NCBI GenBank assembly: GCA_028023455.1 | Contig: JAQFVV010012423.1 | Span: forward strand, 7,048,269-7,112,268 | DNA length: 64,000 nt | DNA from: Epiperipatus broadwayi | Taxonomy: Eukaryota > Onychophora > Udeonychophora > Euonychophora > Peripatidae | Direction of reading: 5' to 3' | Shown: positions 33,701-45,880 of the stretch, in pieces | How the letters are laid out: each line of letters begins with the position of its first letter | How positions within the stretch are numbered: the stretch's first letter is position 1 | The notes under the pieces: model-generated | Database searches by the model: none | The model's input: the letters and a program-made list of their open reading frames with translations, nothing else | What the model was told of the DNA's origin: nothing | Translations under genes and position numbers: made by a program

Positions 33701-36700
33701 AAAATAAGTGAAAAAATTAATTCAAAATATAGTATTATACACCAGCCTGTTCATTTTGCGTTTTAAGATTGGAAATACAGCTAGGATACAAATTGTTAAA
33801 AACTGATTAATTTGAATACTTTAATTTTGCAGTTCAGTAATATTTAGCTAATTCTACCTAAATATGACAAAATCAGTGAAAAAATTCATTCAAAATATAG
33901 TATCATACACCAGTATGTTTATTTCGTGTTTTAAACTTGGAAATACAGCTAGGATACAAATTGTTAAAAATTGATGAATTTGAATACTTTAACATTGCGG
34001 TTCAGTATTATTTAGCTAATTCTACCTAAATATGACAAAATCAGTGAATAAATTCATTCAAAATATAGTATTGTACACCAGCATGTTCATTTCGCATTTT
34101 AAGCTTGGAAATACAGCTAGGATACAAATTGTTAAAAATTGATGAATTTGAAAACTTTAACATTGCAGTTCAGTATTATTTAGATAATTCTACCTAAATA
34201 TGACCAAATCAGCAAATAAATTCATTCAAAATATAGTATTGTACACTAGCATGTTTATTTCCCGTTTTAAGCTTGGAAGTACAGCTAGGATACAAATTGT
34301 TAAAAATTGATGAATTTGAATACTTTAACATTGCACTTCAGTATTATTTAACTAAGTCTACTTAAATATCACAAAATCAGCGAAAAAATTAATTCAAAAT
34401 ATAGTATTATGCACCAGCCTGTTCATTTTGTGTTTTCAGCTTGGAAATACAGCTTGGATACAAATTGTTAAAAATTGATGAATTTAAATACTTTAAGATT
34501 GCAGTTCAGTATTATTTAGCTAATTCGACCTAAATATGACAAAATCAGTGCAAAAATTCATTCAAAATATAGTATTATACACCAGCCTGTTCATTTTGCA
34601 TTTTAAGCTTGGAAATACAGCTAGGATACAAATTGTTAAAAATTGATGAATTTGAATACTTTAACATTGCAGTTCAGTATTATTTAACTAAGTCTACCTA
34701 AATATGACAAAATCAGCGAAAAAATTAATTCAAAATATAGTATTATGCACCAGCCTGTTCATTTTGTGTTTTCAGCTTGGAAATACAGCTTGGATACAAA
34801 TTGTTAAAAATTGATGAATTTAAATACTTTAACATTGCAGTTCAGTATTATTTAGCTAATTCGACCTAAATATGACAAAATCAGTGAAAAAATCCATTCA
34901 AAATATAGTATGGTACACCAGCATGTTCATTTCGCATTTTAAGCTTGGAAATACAGCTAGGATACAAATTGTTAAAAATTGATGAATTTGAATACTTTAA
35001 CATTGCACTTCAGTATTACTTAGCTAATTCTACCTAAATGGGCACAAAATCAGTAAAAAAAATTCATTCAAAATATAGTATTATACACCAGCCTGTTCAT
35101 TTTGCGTTTTAATCTTGGAAATACAGCTAGGATACAAATTGTTAAAAATTGATGAATTTGAATACTTTAACATTGCAGTCCAGTATTATTTAGCTAATTC
35201 TACCTAAATATCACAAAATCAGCAAAAAAATTCATTCAAAATATAGTATTGTACACCAGCATATTTATTTCGCGTTTTAAGCATAAAAATACTGATAGGA
35301 TACAAATTGGTAAAAATTGATGAATTTGAATACTTTAACATTGCAGTTCAGTATTATTTAGGTAATTCTACCTAAATATGACAAAATAAGTAAAAAAATT
35401 AATTCAAAATATAGTATTATACACCAGCCTGTTCATTTTGTGTTTTAAGATTGGAAATACAGCTAGTATACAAATTGTTAAAAATTGATGAATTTGAATA
35501 CTTTAACATTGCACTTCAGTAATATTTAGCTAATTCTACCTAAATATGACAAAATCAGTGAAAAAATTCATTCAAAATATAGTATCGTACACCAGCATGT
35601 TCATTTCGTGTTTTAAACTTGGAAATACAGCTAGGATACAAATTCTTAAAAATTGATGAATTTGAATACTTTAACATTGTGGTTCAGTATTATTTAGCTA
35701 ATTCTACCTAAATATGACAAAATCAGTGAATAAATTCATTCAAAATATAGTATTGTACACCAGCATGTTCATTTCGCATTTTAAGCTTGGAACTACAGCT
35801 AGGATACAAATTGTTAAAAATTGATGAATTTGAATACTTTAACATTGCAGTTCAGTATTATTTAACTAAGTCTAATTAAATATGACAAAATCAGCGAAAA
35901 AATTAATTCAAAATATAGTATTATGCACCAGCCTGTTCATTTTGTGTTTTCAGCTTGGAAATACAGCTTGGATACAAATTGTTAAAAATTGATGAATTTA
36001 AATACTTTAAGATTGCAGTTCAGTATTATTTAGCTAATTCGACCTAAATATGACAAAATCAGTGCAAAAATTCATTCAAAATATAGTATTATACACCAGC
36101 CTGTTCATTTTGCATTTTAAGCTTGGAAATACAGCTAGGATACAAATTGTTAAAAATTGATGAATTTGAATACTTTAACATTGCAGTTCAGTATTATTTA
36201 ACTAAGTCTACCTAAATATGACAAAATCAGCGAAAAAATTAATTCAAAATATAGTATTATGCACCAACCTGTTCATTTTGTGTTTTCAGCTTGGAAATAC
36301 AGCTTGGATACAAATTGTTAAAAATTGATGAATTTAAATACTTTAACATTGCAGTTCAGTATTATTTAGCTAATTCGACCTAAATATGACAAAATCAGTG
36401 CAAAAATTCATTCAAAATATAGTATTATACACCAGCCTGTTCATTTTGCATTTTAAGCTTGGAAATACAGCTAAAATACAAATTTTTAAAAATTGATGAA
36501 TTTGAATACTTTAACATTGCAGTTCAGTATTATTTAGCTAATTCTACCTAAATATGACAAAATCAGTGAAAAAATTCATTCAAAATATAGTATTGTACAC
36601 CAGCATGTTTATTTCGCGTTTTAAGCTTGGAAATACAGCTAGGATACAAATTGTTAAAAATTGATGAATTTGAATACTTTAACATTGCAGTTCAGTATTA

Positions 36701-38575
36701 TTTAGCTAATTCTACCTAAATATGACAAAATCAGCGAAAACATTCATTCAAAATCTAGTATTGTACACCAGCATGTTCATTTCGCATTTTACGCTTGGAA
36801 ATACAACTAGGATACAAATTGTTAAAAATTGATGAATTTGAATACTTTAACATTGCACTTCAGTATTACTTAGCTAATTCTACCTAAATGGGCACAAAAT
36901 CAGTAAAAAAAATTCATTCAAAATATAGTATTATACACCAGCCTGTTCATTTTGCGTTTTAAGCATGGAAATACAGCTAGGATACAAATTGTTAAAAATT
37001 GATGAATTTGAATAGTTTAACATTGCAGTCCAGTATTATTTAGCTAATTCTACCTAAATATGACAAAATCAGCAAAAAAATTCATTCAAAATATAGTATT
37101 GTACACCAGCATGTTTATTTCGCGTTTTAAGCATAAAAATACTGATAGGATACAAATTAGTAAAAATTGATGAATTTGAATACTTTAACATTGCAATTTC
37201 AGTATTATTTAAATAATTCTACCTAAATATGACAAAATAAGTGAAAAAATTAATTCAAAATATAGTATTATACACCAGCCTGTTCATTTTGCGTTTTAAG
37301 ATTGGAAATACAGCTAGGATACAAATTGTTAAAAACTGATTAATTTGAATACTTTAATTTTGCAGTTCAGTAATATTTAGCTAATTCTACCTAAATATGA
37401 CAAAATCAGTGAAAAAATTCATTCAAAATATAGTATCATACACCAGCATGTTTATTTCGTGTTTTAAACTTGGAAATACAGCTAGGATACAAATTGTTAA
37501 AAATTGATGAATTTGAATACTTTAACATTGCGGTTCAGTATTATTTAGCTAATTCTACCTAAATATGACAAAATCAGTGAATAAATTCATTCAAAATATA
37601 GTATTGTACACCAGCATGTTCATTTCGCATTTTAAGCTTGGAAATACAGCTAGGATACAAATTGTTAAAAATTGATGAATTTGAAAACTTTAACATTGCA
37701 GTTCAGTATTATTTAGATAATTCTACCTAAATATGACCAAATCAGCAAATAAATTCATTCAAAATATAGTATTGTACACCAGCATGTTCATTTCGCGTTT
37801 TAAGCTTGGAAATACAGCTAGGATACAAATTTTTAAAAATTGATGAATTTGAATACTTTAACATTGCAGTTCAGTATTATTTAACTAAGTCTACTTAAAT
37901 ATCACAAAATCAGCGAAAAAATTAATTCAAAATATAGTATTATGCACCAGCCTGTTCATTTTGTGTTTTCAGCTTGGAAATACAGCTTGGATACAAATTG
38001 TTAAAAATTGATGAATTTAAATACTTTAACATTGCAGTTCAGTATTATTTAGCTAATTCGACCTAAATATGACAAAATCAGTGCAAAAATTCATTCAAAA
38101 TATAGTATTATACACCAGCCTGTTCATTTTGCATTTTAAGCTTGGAAATACAGCTAGGATACAAATTGTTAAAAATTGATGAATTTGAATACTTTAACAT
38201 TGCAGTTCAGTATTATTTAACTAATTCTACCTAAATATGACAAAATCAGCGAAAAAATTAATTCAAAATATAGTATTATGCACCAGCCTGTTCATTTTGT
38301 GTTTTCAGCTTGGAAATACAGCTTGGATACAAATTGTTAAAAATTGATGAATTTAAATACTTTAACATTGCAGTTCAGTATTATTTAGCTAATTCTACCT
38401 AAATATGACAAAATCAGTGAAAAAATTCATTCAAAATATAGTATTGTACACCAGCATGTTCATTTCGCATTTTAAGCTTGGAAATACAGCTAGGATACAA
38501 ATTGTTAAAAATTGATGAATTTGAATACTTTAACATTGCACTTCAGTATTACTTAGCTAATTCTACCTAAATGGG
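30754..38575. repeat. ~168-bp satellite array with 21-mer higher-order repeat, ~46 units visible
   Basis: A unit starting AAATACAGCTAGGATACAAA recurs every ~168 bp (for example 31755, 31923, 32091) up to the N gap. Monomers fall into subtypes, recognisable by ACTGATAGGATA, CAGCTTGGATA, TGTTTTCAGC, CTAAATGGGCAC and GCATGTTCATTTCGC against GCCTGTTCATTTTGC. The GATAGG marker lies at 31755, 33604, 35287 and 37137 (spacings 1849, 1683, 1850). The paired CTTGG marker units lie at 32427/32763, 34445/34781, 35959/36295 and 37978/38314. Both sets repeat with period 3,532-3,533 bp, or 21 monomers, split into about 11+10. Corresponding monomers one period apart look almost identical, while neighbouring monomers differ more. 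The first two or three units at the left edge do not follow the pattern. No coding frame. A centromeric or heterochromatic role is inference. Confidence 0.95.
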
Positions 38576-39075
38576 NNNNNNNNNNNNNNNNNNNNNNNNN
38601 NNNNNNNNNNNNNNNNNNNNNNNNNNNNNNNNNNNNNNNNNNNNNNNNNNNNNNNNNNNNNNNNNNNNNNNNNNNNNNNNNNNNNNNNNNNNNNNNNNNN
38701 NNNNNNNNNNNNNNNNNNNNNNNNNNNNNNNNNNNNNNNNNNNNNNNNNNNNNNNNNNNNNNNNNNNNNNNNNNNNNNNNNNNNNNNNNNNNNNNNNNNN
38801 NNNNNNNNNNNNNNNNNNNNNNNNNNNNNNNNNNNNNNNNNNNNNNNNNNNNNNNNNNNNNNNNNNNNNNNNNNNNNNNNNNNNNNNNNNNNNNNNNNNN
38901 NNNNNNNNNNNNNNNNNNNNNNNNNNNNNNNNNNNNNNNNNNNNNNNNNNNNNNNNNNNNNNNNNNNNNNNNNNNNNNNNNNNNNNNNNNNNNNNNNNNN
39001 NNNNNNNNNNNNNNNNNNNNNNNNNNNNNNNNNNNNNNNNNNNNNNNNNNNNNNNNNNNNNNNNNNNNNNNNNNN
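38576..39075. other. Assembly gap of exactly 500 N
   Basis: The gap is exactly 500 bases, which is typical of an arbitrary scaffold spacer. It begins in mid-monomer of the satellite, so an unknown and probably large amount of array is missing. Frames across it are artefacts. Confidence 0.99.
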
Positions 39076-39120
39076 TAGATGTGACTCTGTAACTTTTTAG
39101 ACTCAATAAAGTTTTGCTTT
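39076..39120 (+). other. Short post-gap segment with AATAAA, joined to the GAA array
   Basis: The first 45 bases after the gap are not satellite. They contain AATAAA at 39105-39110 and end TTTTGCTTT directly before the GAA repeats. This looks like the 3' end of a transcript or retroelement whose tail became, or seeded, the GAA tract. Confidence 0.4.
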
Positions 39121-39514
39121 GAAGAAGAAGAAGAAGAAGAAGAAGAAGAAGAAGAAGAAGAAGAAGAAGAAGAAGAAGAAGAAGAAGAAGAAGAAGAAGA
39201 AGAAGAAGAAGAAGAAGAAGAAGAAGAAGAAGAAGAAGAAGAAGAAGAAGAAGAAGAAGAAGAAGAAGAAGAAGAAGAAGAAGAAGAAGAAGAAGAAGAA
39301 GAAGAAGAAGAAGAAGAAGAAGAAGAAGAAGAAGAAGAAGAAGAAGAAGAAGAAGAAGAAGAAGAAGAAGAAGAAGAAGAAGAAGAAGAAGAAGAAGAAG
39401 AAGAAGAAGAAGAAGGAAGAAGAAGAAGAAGAAGAAGAAGAAGAAGAAGAAGAAGAAGAAGAAGAAGAAGAAGAAGAAGAGGAGGAAGAAGAAGAAGAAG
39501 AAGAAGAAGAAGAG
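39121..39514. repeat. Long GAA trinucleotide array, ~131 units
   Basis: Nearly pure GAA for 394 bp, with only two small interruptions (GGAAGA near 39414-39420 and GGAGGAA at 39481-39487). The lysine/glutamate frame across it is an artefact of the repeat. Purine-only GAA.TTC tracts of this size are known to form triplex structures. Confidence 0.97.
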
Positions 39515-39574
39515 CTATCTTATTAATTAGTTAACTATTAACCCAGAAAATCTAAAAGTTTCTAAATATAATGT

Positions 39575-39880
39575 GGGGTGGAGTGGATTGAAGTTCTGTC
39601 CATTAAAGTATGAAGATTGGCTATTTTAATATAAGCCGAGCATTGATTGTATATATGTGTGGAGATGATAATCTGGACCAACTGATGAGTGCTGGTTTAG
39701 CATGAAATATGTATATTGGTGATTTTTTTTTGACATGTGTGTGATCAAGTGTGACAGCAGTATGAGATAGCATGGATAGTTGAGGTCATGTAAAAATCTG
39801 AGTTCAAACCCCCTATATATTATATATTGGAGCGCAGATATGAAAAAGCCTGTACTGTAGAAAAAATTCATATATTAAAT
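39575..39880 (+). repeat. Repeat family F, single-orientation copy with tRNA-like boxes
   Basis: The block from GTGGGGTGGAGTGGATTG to ATTCATATATTAAA is shared with 49322-49587 and 49735-50075, and with the inverse at 49126-49320. Markers are GATAATCTGGACCAACTGAT, AGCCTGTACTGTAGAAAAA and GAGATAGCATGGATAGTTGA. An A-box-like CAGCAGTATGAGATAGCA (39754-39772) and a B-box-like GAGTTCAAACCCCC (39800-39813) suggest a tRNA-derived head. Confidence 0.7.
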
Positions 39881-42039
39881 ATAATAAGAAAGTATAGATT
39901 TTCTATTTGTGTAGCAGTATTCGTTGATAGAAATGACAGATAATTTGCGAGTTCCATCTGTAAGAAATAGAGATTATTATTTTTACTGATTTCCCATAAA
40001 AGATATATTTTATCGTTTGTGATCAGTTAATTCTCTTAAAACATGTCAAGACCAATGAAATAATTATTATTGAATCTTAGAATTTAGCTGATTTGTATTT
40101 GCTACTTACAAATATATATTTTATACATCAATGATATAAATGTTTATTAATGTTTATTTAGATCTATAATTGAAATGGTAAAATAAACAGTGTTAAGTGG
40201 GTGTTAAACAATGTAAAACTAACATCTTGTAAATCAAAGATTTTTTATTGCCAATAAGCAGTTTAATAAACTTTTCTTATCTTTAATATTCAATACTTTA
40301 TTTAGATTTTTATCGCAAAGCACTTGAAGCAACTTTTAGATTATTTTCAGGAAAGTTATCAATTTTTTAATAATTATTGAAATTTTACAATCACATCTGC
40401 TTCATTATTTCCATGCAAATAATTGTTACTTTCCTTATAATAATAATTATTTTTATTCATTTACTTCCAGTCAATAAAACAGTTATATATATATACTTTT
40501 AATAGCAAAAATAAAATTCAATTTTAAAAAATCAATAGATAAGTGTCTCTGGGAGACCATATAGTATTTACATATTAGAGGACGATTTGTAATCAATGAA
40601 CATTTAATTTGTGCATCTATCACTCTATCATTGTTCTAAATCGTAGATTTGAATAAATACAGTAGTTTATATTTTTAAAAAATCCGTCAAATAATATAGG
40701 CAGTTAACTGGGATAATACAATATCTTCATTGTGAGTAACTTTTTGACTAAGGACAATTAAAAAAAAAAAATTAATCGAATTAAAAATGTATTTTCAGAA
40801 CATTATTTATTTGCATATTTTGAAATAAATTTTGACTTTCTGCTATTATATTTCTACTATCTTTATAACATTCTGTTTTTGTTAAAATAAATTTATAGAA
40901 AAAAGACTAAGAATGCTAACAGAAGGTAAGCTGCATGATAAAAAGCTTGCACAATTCTGCTATAATATTTAGATAGATATCTCAAATAATATATTAGCAT
41001 TTTAATAACCATCTAACCGCCATTAATTTTATCTGTCAACTGACAATTTATAATTATTTAAATAATAATAAAAGGACTAATTTGATTAACCCTTTTTATT
41101 ATAATTCCATTACTTTGCATGACTTGTTTACTTCAAAAATAAGATGGTAGTTCTCTTGCTTTAGATTGCACTTTTATTGTTTTAATTTTGCTCTCTAAAA
41201 ATCTGAAGCATAGTAAAATAGCAAAAATTGGAATCTAAATTGTTTTTTATCAACTACATTGATTTTTTTTTTCTATCAATAATCATTACTACTTTTTAAA
41301 CTATAAAGTATGTTTGTCTCAAATAACTAACCAACTTCTTGGCAAAAATCTTTCCATGCCCCCCCCCCCCCCAAAAAAAAACAGAATAGTCACTATTTAC
41401 CATAATATTAAATGGTTGGGTGTTAAAGTTTGAGTTTTTCCTTTTATGTTTTAATCTTAGATATCCATTTACTTATTAATAATTGGGTGGCAATTTGGAT
41501 TAGTCATACACTAGCCACTTTTAAAAAAATATGTACCTAAAATAAAAGATTTTTCAAGTTTTATTGAGATTTTAACTCTAGGTCATAACATGGCAAGTAG
41601 ATGTATCAAAAATCCTTCTTTTTTTGTATACAAGTTTAATTTTATTTTATATGAATAGTATATGTTTAACAACCAGGAGCATACGTGGATATTAAACTAA
41701 AACTGTTTTTTAGTTGAAAATTTAATTATTATGAATGATAAGATAGCAATAATAAGTCTGGGTAATATATATTTCCACAATAAACACATGGCAAGAGTTT
41801 TACTTGATAAAACTTATACTTGATAAAATATAAGTTTAATAAAGTTTCAATTTAAGTATATATATTAGCATATCATATTGGTAATAACAAATAAATGATC
41901 TCTGACCTTAAGAAGTATTTTATAATAAGATTAAATAAGTAAAAATAAGTAGTATGCTTAATAATTATTTTATTGCATAAATAGTTACACTTTATACTCA
42001 TTAATGAGTTTATTTTGAGATGCTAACCAAAAGGACTAC
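39881..42039. other. AT-rich stretch with a C14 run
   Basis: No gene or repeat recognised. A run of 14 C at 41359-41372 is followed by nine or ten A. Confidence 0.5.
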
Positions 42040-42270
42040 ATAATATAATGATCAGCATATATAATTATCATGCCCACAATCTAAATTTTGAGTTTGGGCT
42101 AGATAAATCTTAACTTTTTTTCATGTTACAAGCTATCTTAGAATTATTTTTTTCATAACCAACTCAACTATTTATCTACTGTTGGTAGGTAATATTTACT
42201 AAGATTATAACTTCAGGAATAAATGACTGATAAAATAAAATACATAATCATAATATGGTGTAGCCTTCAG
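42040..42270 (+). mobile_element. tRNA-derived SINE (family S1), copy 3, old
   Basis: Aligns with the copy at 19913. It shares ATGCCCACAATCTAAATTTTGAG in diverged form in the head, then ACAAGCTATCTTAGAATTA in the body and CATAATATGGTGTAG at the end. The boxes are degraded. Confidence 0.55.
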
Positions 42271-43496
42271 AACTATTTAAGATAAGGAAATCATATTTCT
42301 GTGAATACTAAGAACCATGATTTATTTTTACACTAAATAATGTATTTCCAAATGTAGTTTGTTAGCAACATGGACAAATAATCTGAAATAAAAACCAAAC
42401 AATTTGTTTTTCATTTGCCCATATGAGATGTAATAACTGTTACTATATTCTGCTATTCCTAGTTCTAAAAGTTGTTCATTTATAAAAATGTCAAAAATTT
42501 TATTTTTTTTATTTTAAAAAAGTTAAGTTGAAAATAAGGACTATGTTTTCATCATAAATGTAAACAGTAATGCTCAATGTTTCTGAGCATGAGTTTGTGT
42601 GTATATTACTTGTATGAAAAATTCATAACTGTTATGATCAAGTTCAGCCAATTTACCTTTCAGCCTATCATAAAATATAAAATCATAGATTTAAAAATTA
42701 GCCTACAGATCAATTTCATTGTTAATTGGAGGGAAAAATAGTTTATAATTTTAACTTTCAATCAAAAAACAATGATTCTGAATCCATTAAAGTGTATAGA
42801 TTGGTTAAAAATTATTGCCATGATGACACAGAATAGCCAATGAGTACTTAATTATAACCTCGAAATAATCCTGACAGACTGATGCTTTAGCATAAATCTG
42901 GTGTTTAATACCTATTAAATCTGTAAACTTATTAATATAAATAATTGCTATGTATTCCCAATACTAGCCAAATTCAGTGATGTTGATAAATTAGTAACCA
43001 CTTGTAATTAAAGAGCAAATTATTGAATTTAAATTGTTTTAACATAAACCATATTTTGAAAATAGTAAAAAAAAAAATGCATTTGAATTATTTTTCAACT
43101 CAGCAACAAGTTTGCAAGTGTTCGAAGTGCAACTTTTTTTCCTCCTTACACTAAAACCACTTGATGTTAGTTAATTATCATTAGATGGCAGTGCTGTATT
43201 GGTTTCTGGATTTTATTTTTTACTAGGATTCAAAGCTAAAACCAATGCAGTAACATATTTATCAGACACATTTTACTTCTCTATACAACTCAAGCTAATA
43301 ATCGAAATTTTGAAATCTCTAGCATTAGTTATGTAAATCATTAACCATATCAACAACTATATATATTTTAGTGATCTTTGTATTTGACAATTGTGAGTTT
43401 CTTTTGTCCTTTGGACAAAAAAGTCAATACAAACAAAACAATACATATAACTCTATAAACTTTACTTCTTGCCTTTTTTATTTTATAATTCTAAAC
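42271..43496. other. AT-rich stretch, nothing recognised
   Basis: No coding region or repeat family identified. Confidence 0.5.
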
Positions 43497-44020
43497 CAAG
43501 TATAGTTCACTATAAAGGAAACACTAACAATATTACAAATTAACTACAGCTTAGCAATGCTTCTGAAGATCATATTCATAGCACTAAATAAAGTTAGATT
43601 TGTGAGGAAGAAGAAGCTGAAACAAATGTAAAATAATTAATATGCAAATTGATAGATTTACATATTCCATTTACATAATAAAGCAGCACATTTTGATTCA
43701 TGTAACATCAAAGTAGTTTGAACTAAGCCCAATGATTAAAAAAGAAAATTTAAAGAGGTATGGTTTGTTGCTAATAATGCTCATCTGATAAACAAAAAAG
43801 ATTCATGTGTTACTTTATTATACAAGTGGAATGTGTAAATCTATCAGCTTACATATTAATTACTTGACATGTTTATTCTCTGCTTCCTCTCCTTTCTCTT
43901 CCTCACTTAAAAATTTGATTTCATCTAGTGCTCTGAATATAACCTGCCTAGTTGAAAGCAATGCTAAACTGTAATTAATTTGTAATATTGTTAAACTTTT
44001 TTTGTAGTAAACTATGCTCA
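43497..44020. mobile_element. Foldback element with ~215-bp diverged arms
   Basis: Positions 43497-43710 are the inverted complement of about 43800-44020. Shared blocks include CAATATTACAAATTAA, GTGAGGAAGA and CTGATAGATTTACA (inverse TGTAAATCTATCAG at 43835-43848). Mismatches and small indels are frequent, so it is older than the 3.4-kb element. It is unrelated in sequence to the other foldback families here. No coding capacity. Confidence 0.75.
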
Positions 44021-45019
44021 GTATTGAAATACAAAACAATAGTTTCTAAGCTTATTCTTATCATATGCTTCAAAAATAGTTATCTTCATCTTATTCTAAA
44101 GTCATTGATATAAAATTAACAGATCTATGTAACTATGCAAATAAATTGTCCTATGAGTTTTATTTTTTAATTTCAAGATATTGTCTCAAATAACATTAAG
44201 CAGTTCTGCTTCAAGCATATTAATTCCAACTTTGAATTCTGAGCTCTCACTGATGAAAATAATATATATAGTACTTTCATCTGATATTCAATGATTATTC
44301 AATTCTACAATAAATGGTCTTAGAATGGGATAAAGAGAAATGCTTTAGGAAACTTATATTAAGTGTAATTTGACAAAGTCACATGAAATTTTAAGATAAG
44401 ATAAATTAAAAGAGAAAATAATGCACTAAATTACTTTTTTTTTTTTTTTAAGCATTTGTTGTGCTACTCTTTCATTTACAGTTGTTTACTAAAAGAGTAG
44501 ATGATTTTACTATTGATTTACTATAATTAGTAATTTTGGCACTCTATTATTTGTTTAAAATATTACTAAAATTTATTTTTTTATAAAACTACTGATTTTT
44601 GAAATTTTAGCAGTTAGGTTTTATAAGTGTTCAAATTTATCTTAATTGCAAATTTGATTATCTTAATTGCAAATTTGACATCTCTCATTATTTATAACTT
44701 TTGTGACACACAGAGATATATTTCAAAATGCCATACAATTCTTGCTTGATCACCTTACTGCATGGTGCATGCCACTATAATGTCTACTGTACATTAAAAA
44801 TTATAATTGTTAACCTGTTTGTAGATGCACATGTATAATGTGATTTTGAATTTTCAAATTTGCAATATCTGGTTTCAGTTTAAAACCACCAGAAATCTAC
44901 AGTCTACACATGTACTTTTTACATTTTCGTTTCCATCGTTTTTTCTAGTTTCAAAAAATGTAAGTTTTATTTTACTACAATAAAAATTGAAAATTTTATG
45001 ATAATTTTTGTAATCAACT
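44021..45019. other. AT-rich stretch before the piggyBac relic
   Basis: No gene recognised. A T run lies near 44436-44449. I could not identify a 5' TIR or TTAA target duplication for the transposon that follows. Confidence 0.45.
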
Positions 45020-45880
45020 AATTTGAATTTTTTTAGACTTTCTCTCACTTTTTTTCATTTATGGAATTGTGTTTGCCCAGAAATTTATATCGGAAAAAAT
45101 GCAAGATTTTACCGATCTTCCCAATCAGACTGTGTTATGAGTGAACATTATTGGATCAAGCTTTCCTCTAGTAAGTATTCAATTTTATATATTTTTAAAT
45201 TATTATTTGAATTATTATTTGATAAAAAAATATACGAAAAAATTATTATTGAAACTAACCCATATGCTGATCAAAAAATAGCTCATGATTGTGTAAATTT
45301 ATATCATGAATTATCTTATTTTTTGGCATGGTTGTGGGCCTTGCCTTCAGATGTCCAGTATATGAATTAGATGATATCTGGAGTTCTGATATGAGACAAA
45401 GACAAACATATTTTGCAAATATTATGACCTGATTTAGATTTTTTTCTATGTCTTATCTGCATTTTAATAATAATGAAAATATGCCAAATGCTAAAAGTAA
45501 AGATTTTCACAGAGTATATAAACTTAGGCTGATTATAGAATACTGCAATATAAATTTCAAAGCTGCATATCACATGCAAAGAGAAGTGATAGTTGATGAA
45601 GTTATTACTAAATTTATGGTCATAGTAGCATGAAGCAATATGAATCCTTAAAACCTATAAAGCGAGGATTCAAATAGTGGATATGTGCAGATAGCCATAA
45701 TGGATGTGTCCCATATGGAGTTGTATATAGGCAAAGATACAACTTCAGATGCTGGCAAATGTCTGGGTACTCAAGCTATTTATCACAGTGAAAGTATGAT
45801 AGGTGATACATCTCAAACATCACAACACCTGCAGAAATGTCAACTAGCATGTAAGTTCAGCCAAGATCTCCCCATGTAGA
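45020..45880 (+). pseudogene. piggyBac-type transposase relic (PGBD4-like)
   Basis: Pieces of a DDE piggyBac transposase appear in order across several frames. FELLFDKKIYEKIIIETN followed by PYADQKI (45205-45280) matches the start of the family domain (usually ...LFF...I...V.ETNRYA). DMRQRQTYFANIMT (45390-45430), then FFSMSYLHFNNNENMPNA (45440-45495), matches the RF..I...LHF.DN segment. KLRLIIEYCN and REVIVDEVITKF (45520-45615) match the region of the first catalytic aspartate (DE). KPIKRGFK and WICADSHNGCV (about 45653-45705) match the conserved KPIK.G.K block. ELYIGKDTTSDAGKCLG (45720-45770) follows. The later catalytic aspartates and the C-terminal cysteine-rich domain are not found. Several frameshifts and stops make it inactive. 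Length covers roughly half of a normal ~550-600-residue transposase. Confidence 0.85.

Noticed and set aside
30754-38575. CRISPR array
   Set aside because: Units are contiguous ~168-bp near-identical monomers without short repeats separated by unique spacers, and the context is eukaryotic.
38567-39106. Open frames on both strands across 38567-39106
   Set aside because: They are made of N bases in the scaffold gap.
39119-39526. 135-codon poly-lysine/poly-glutamate frame
   Set aside because: It is the GAA microsatellite translated; the switch from Lys to Glu reflects a one-base interruption.
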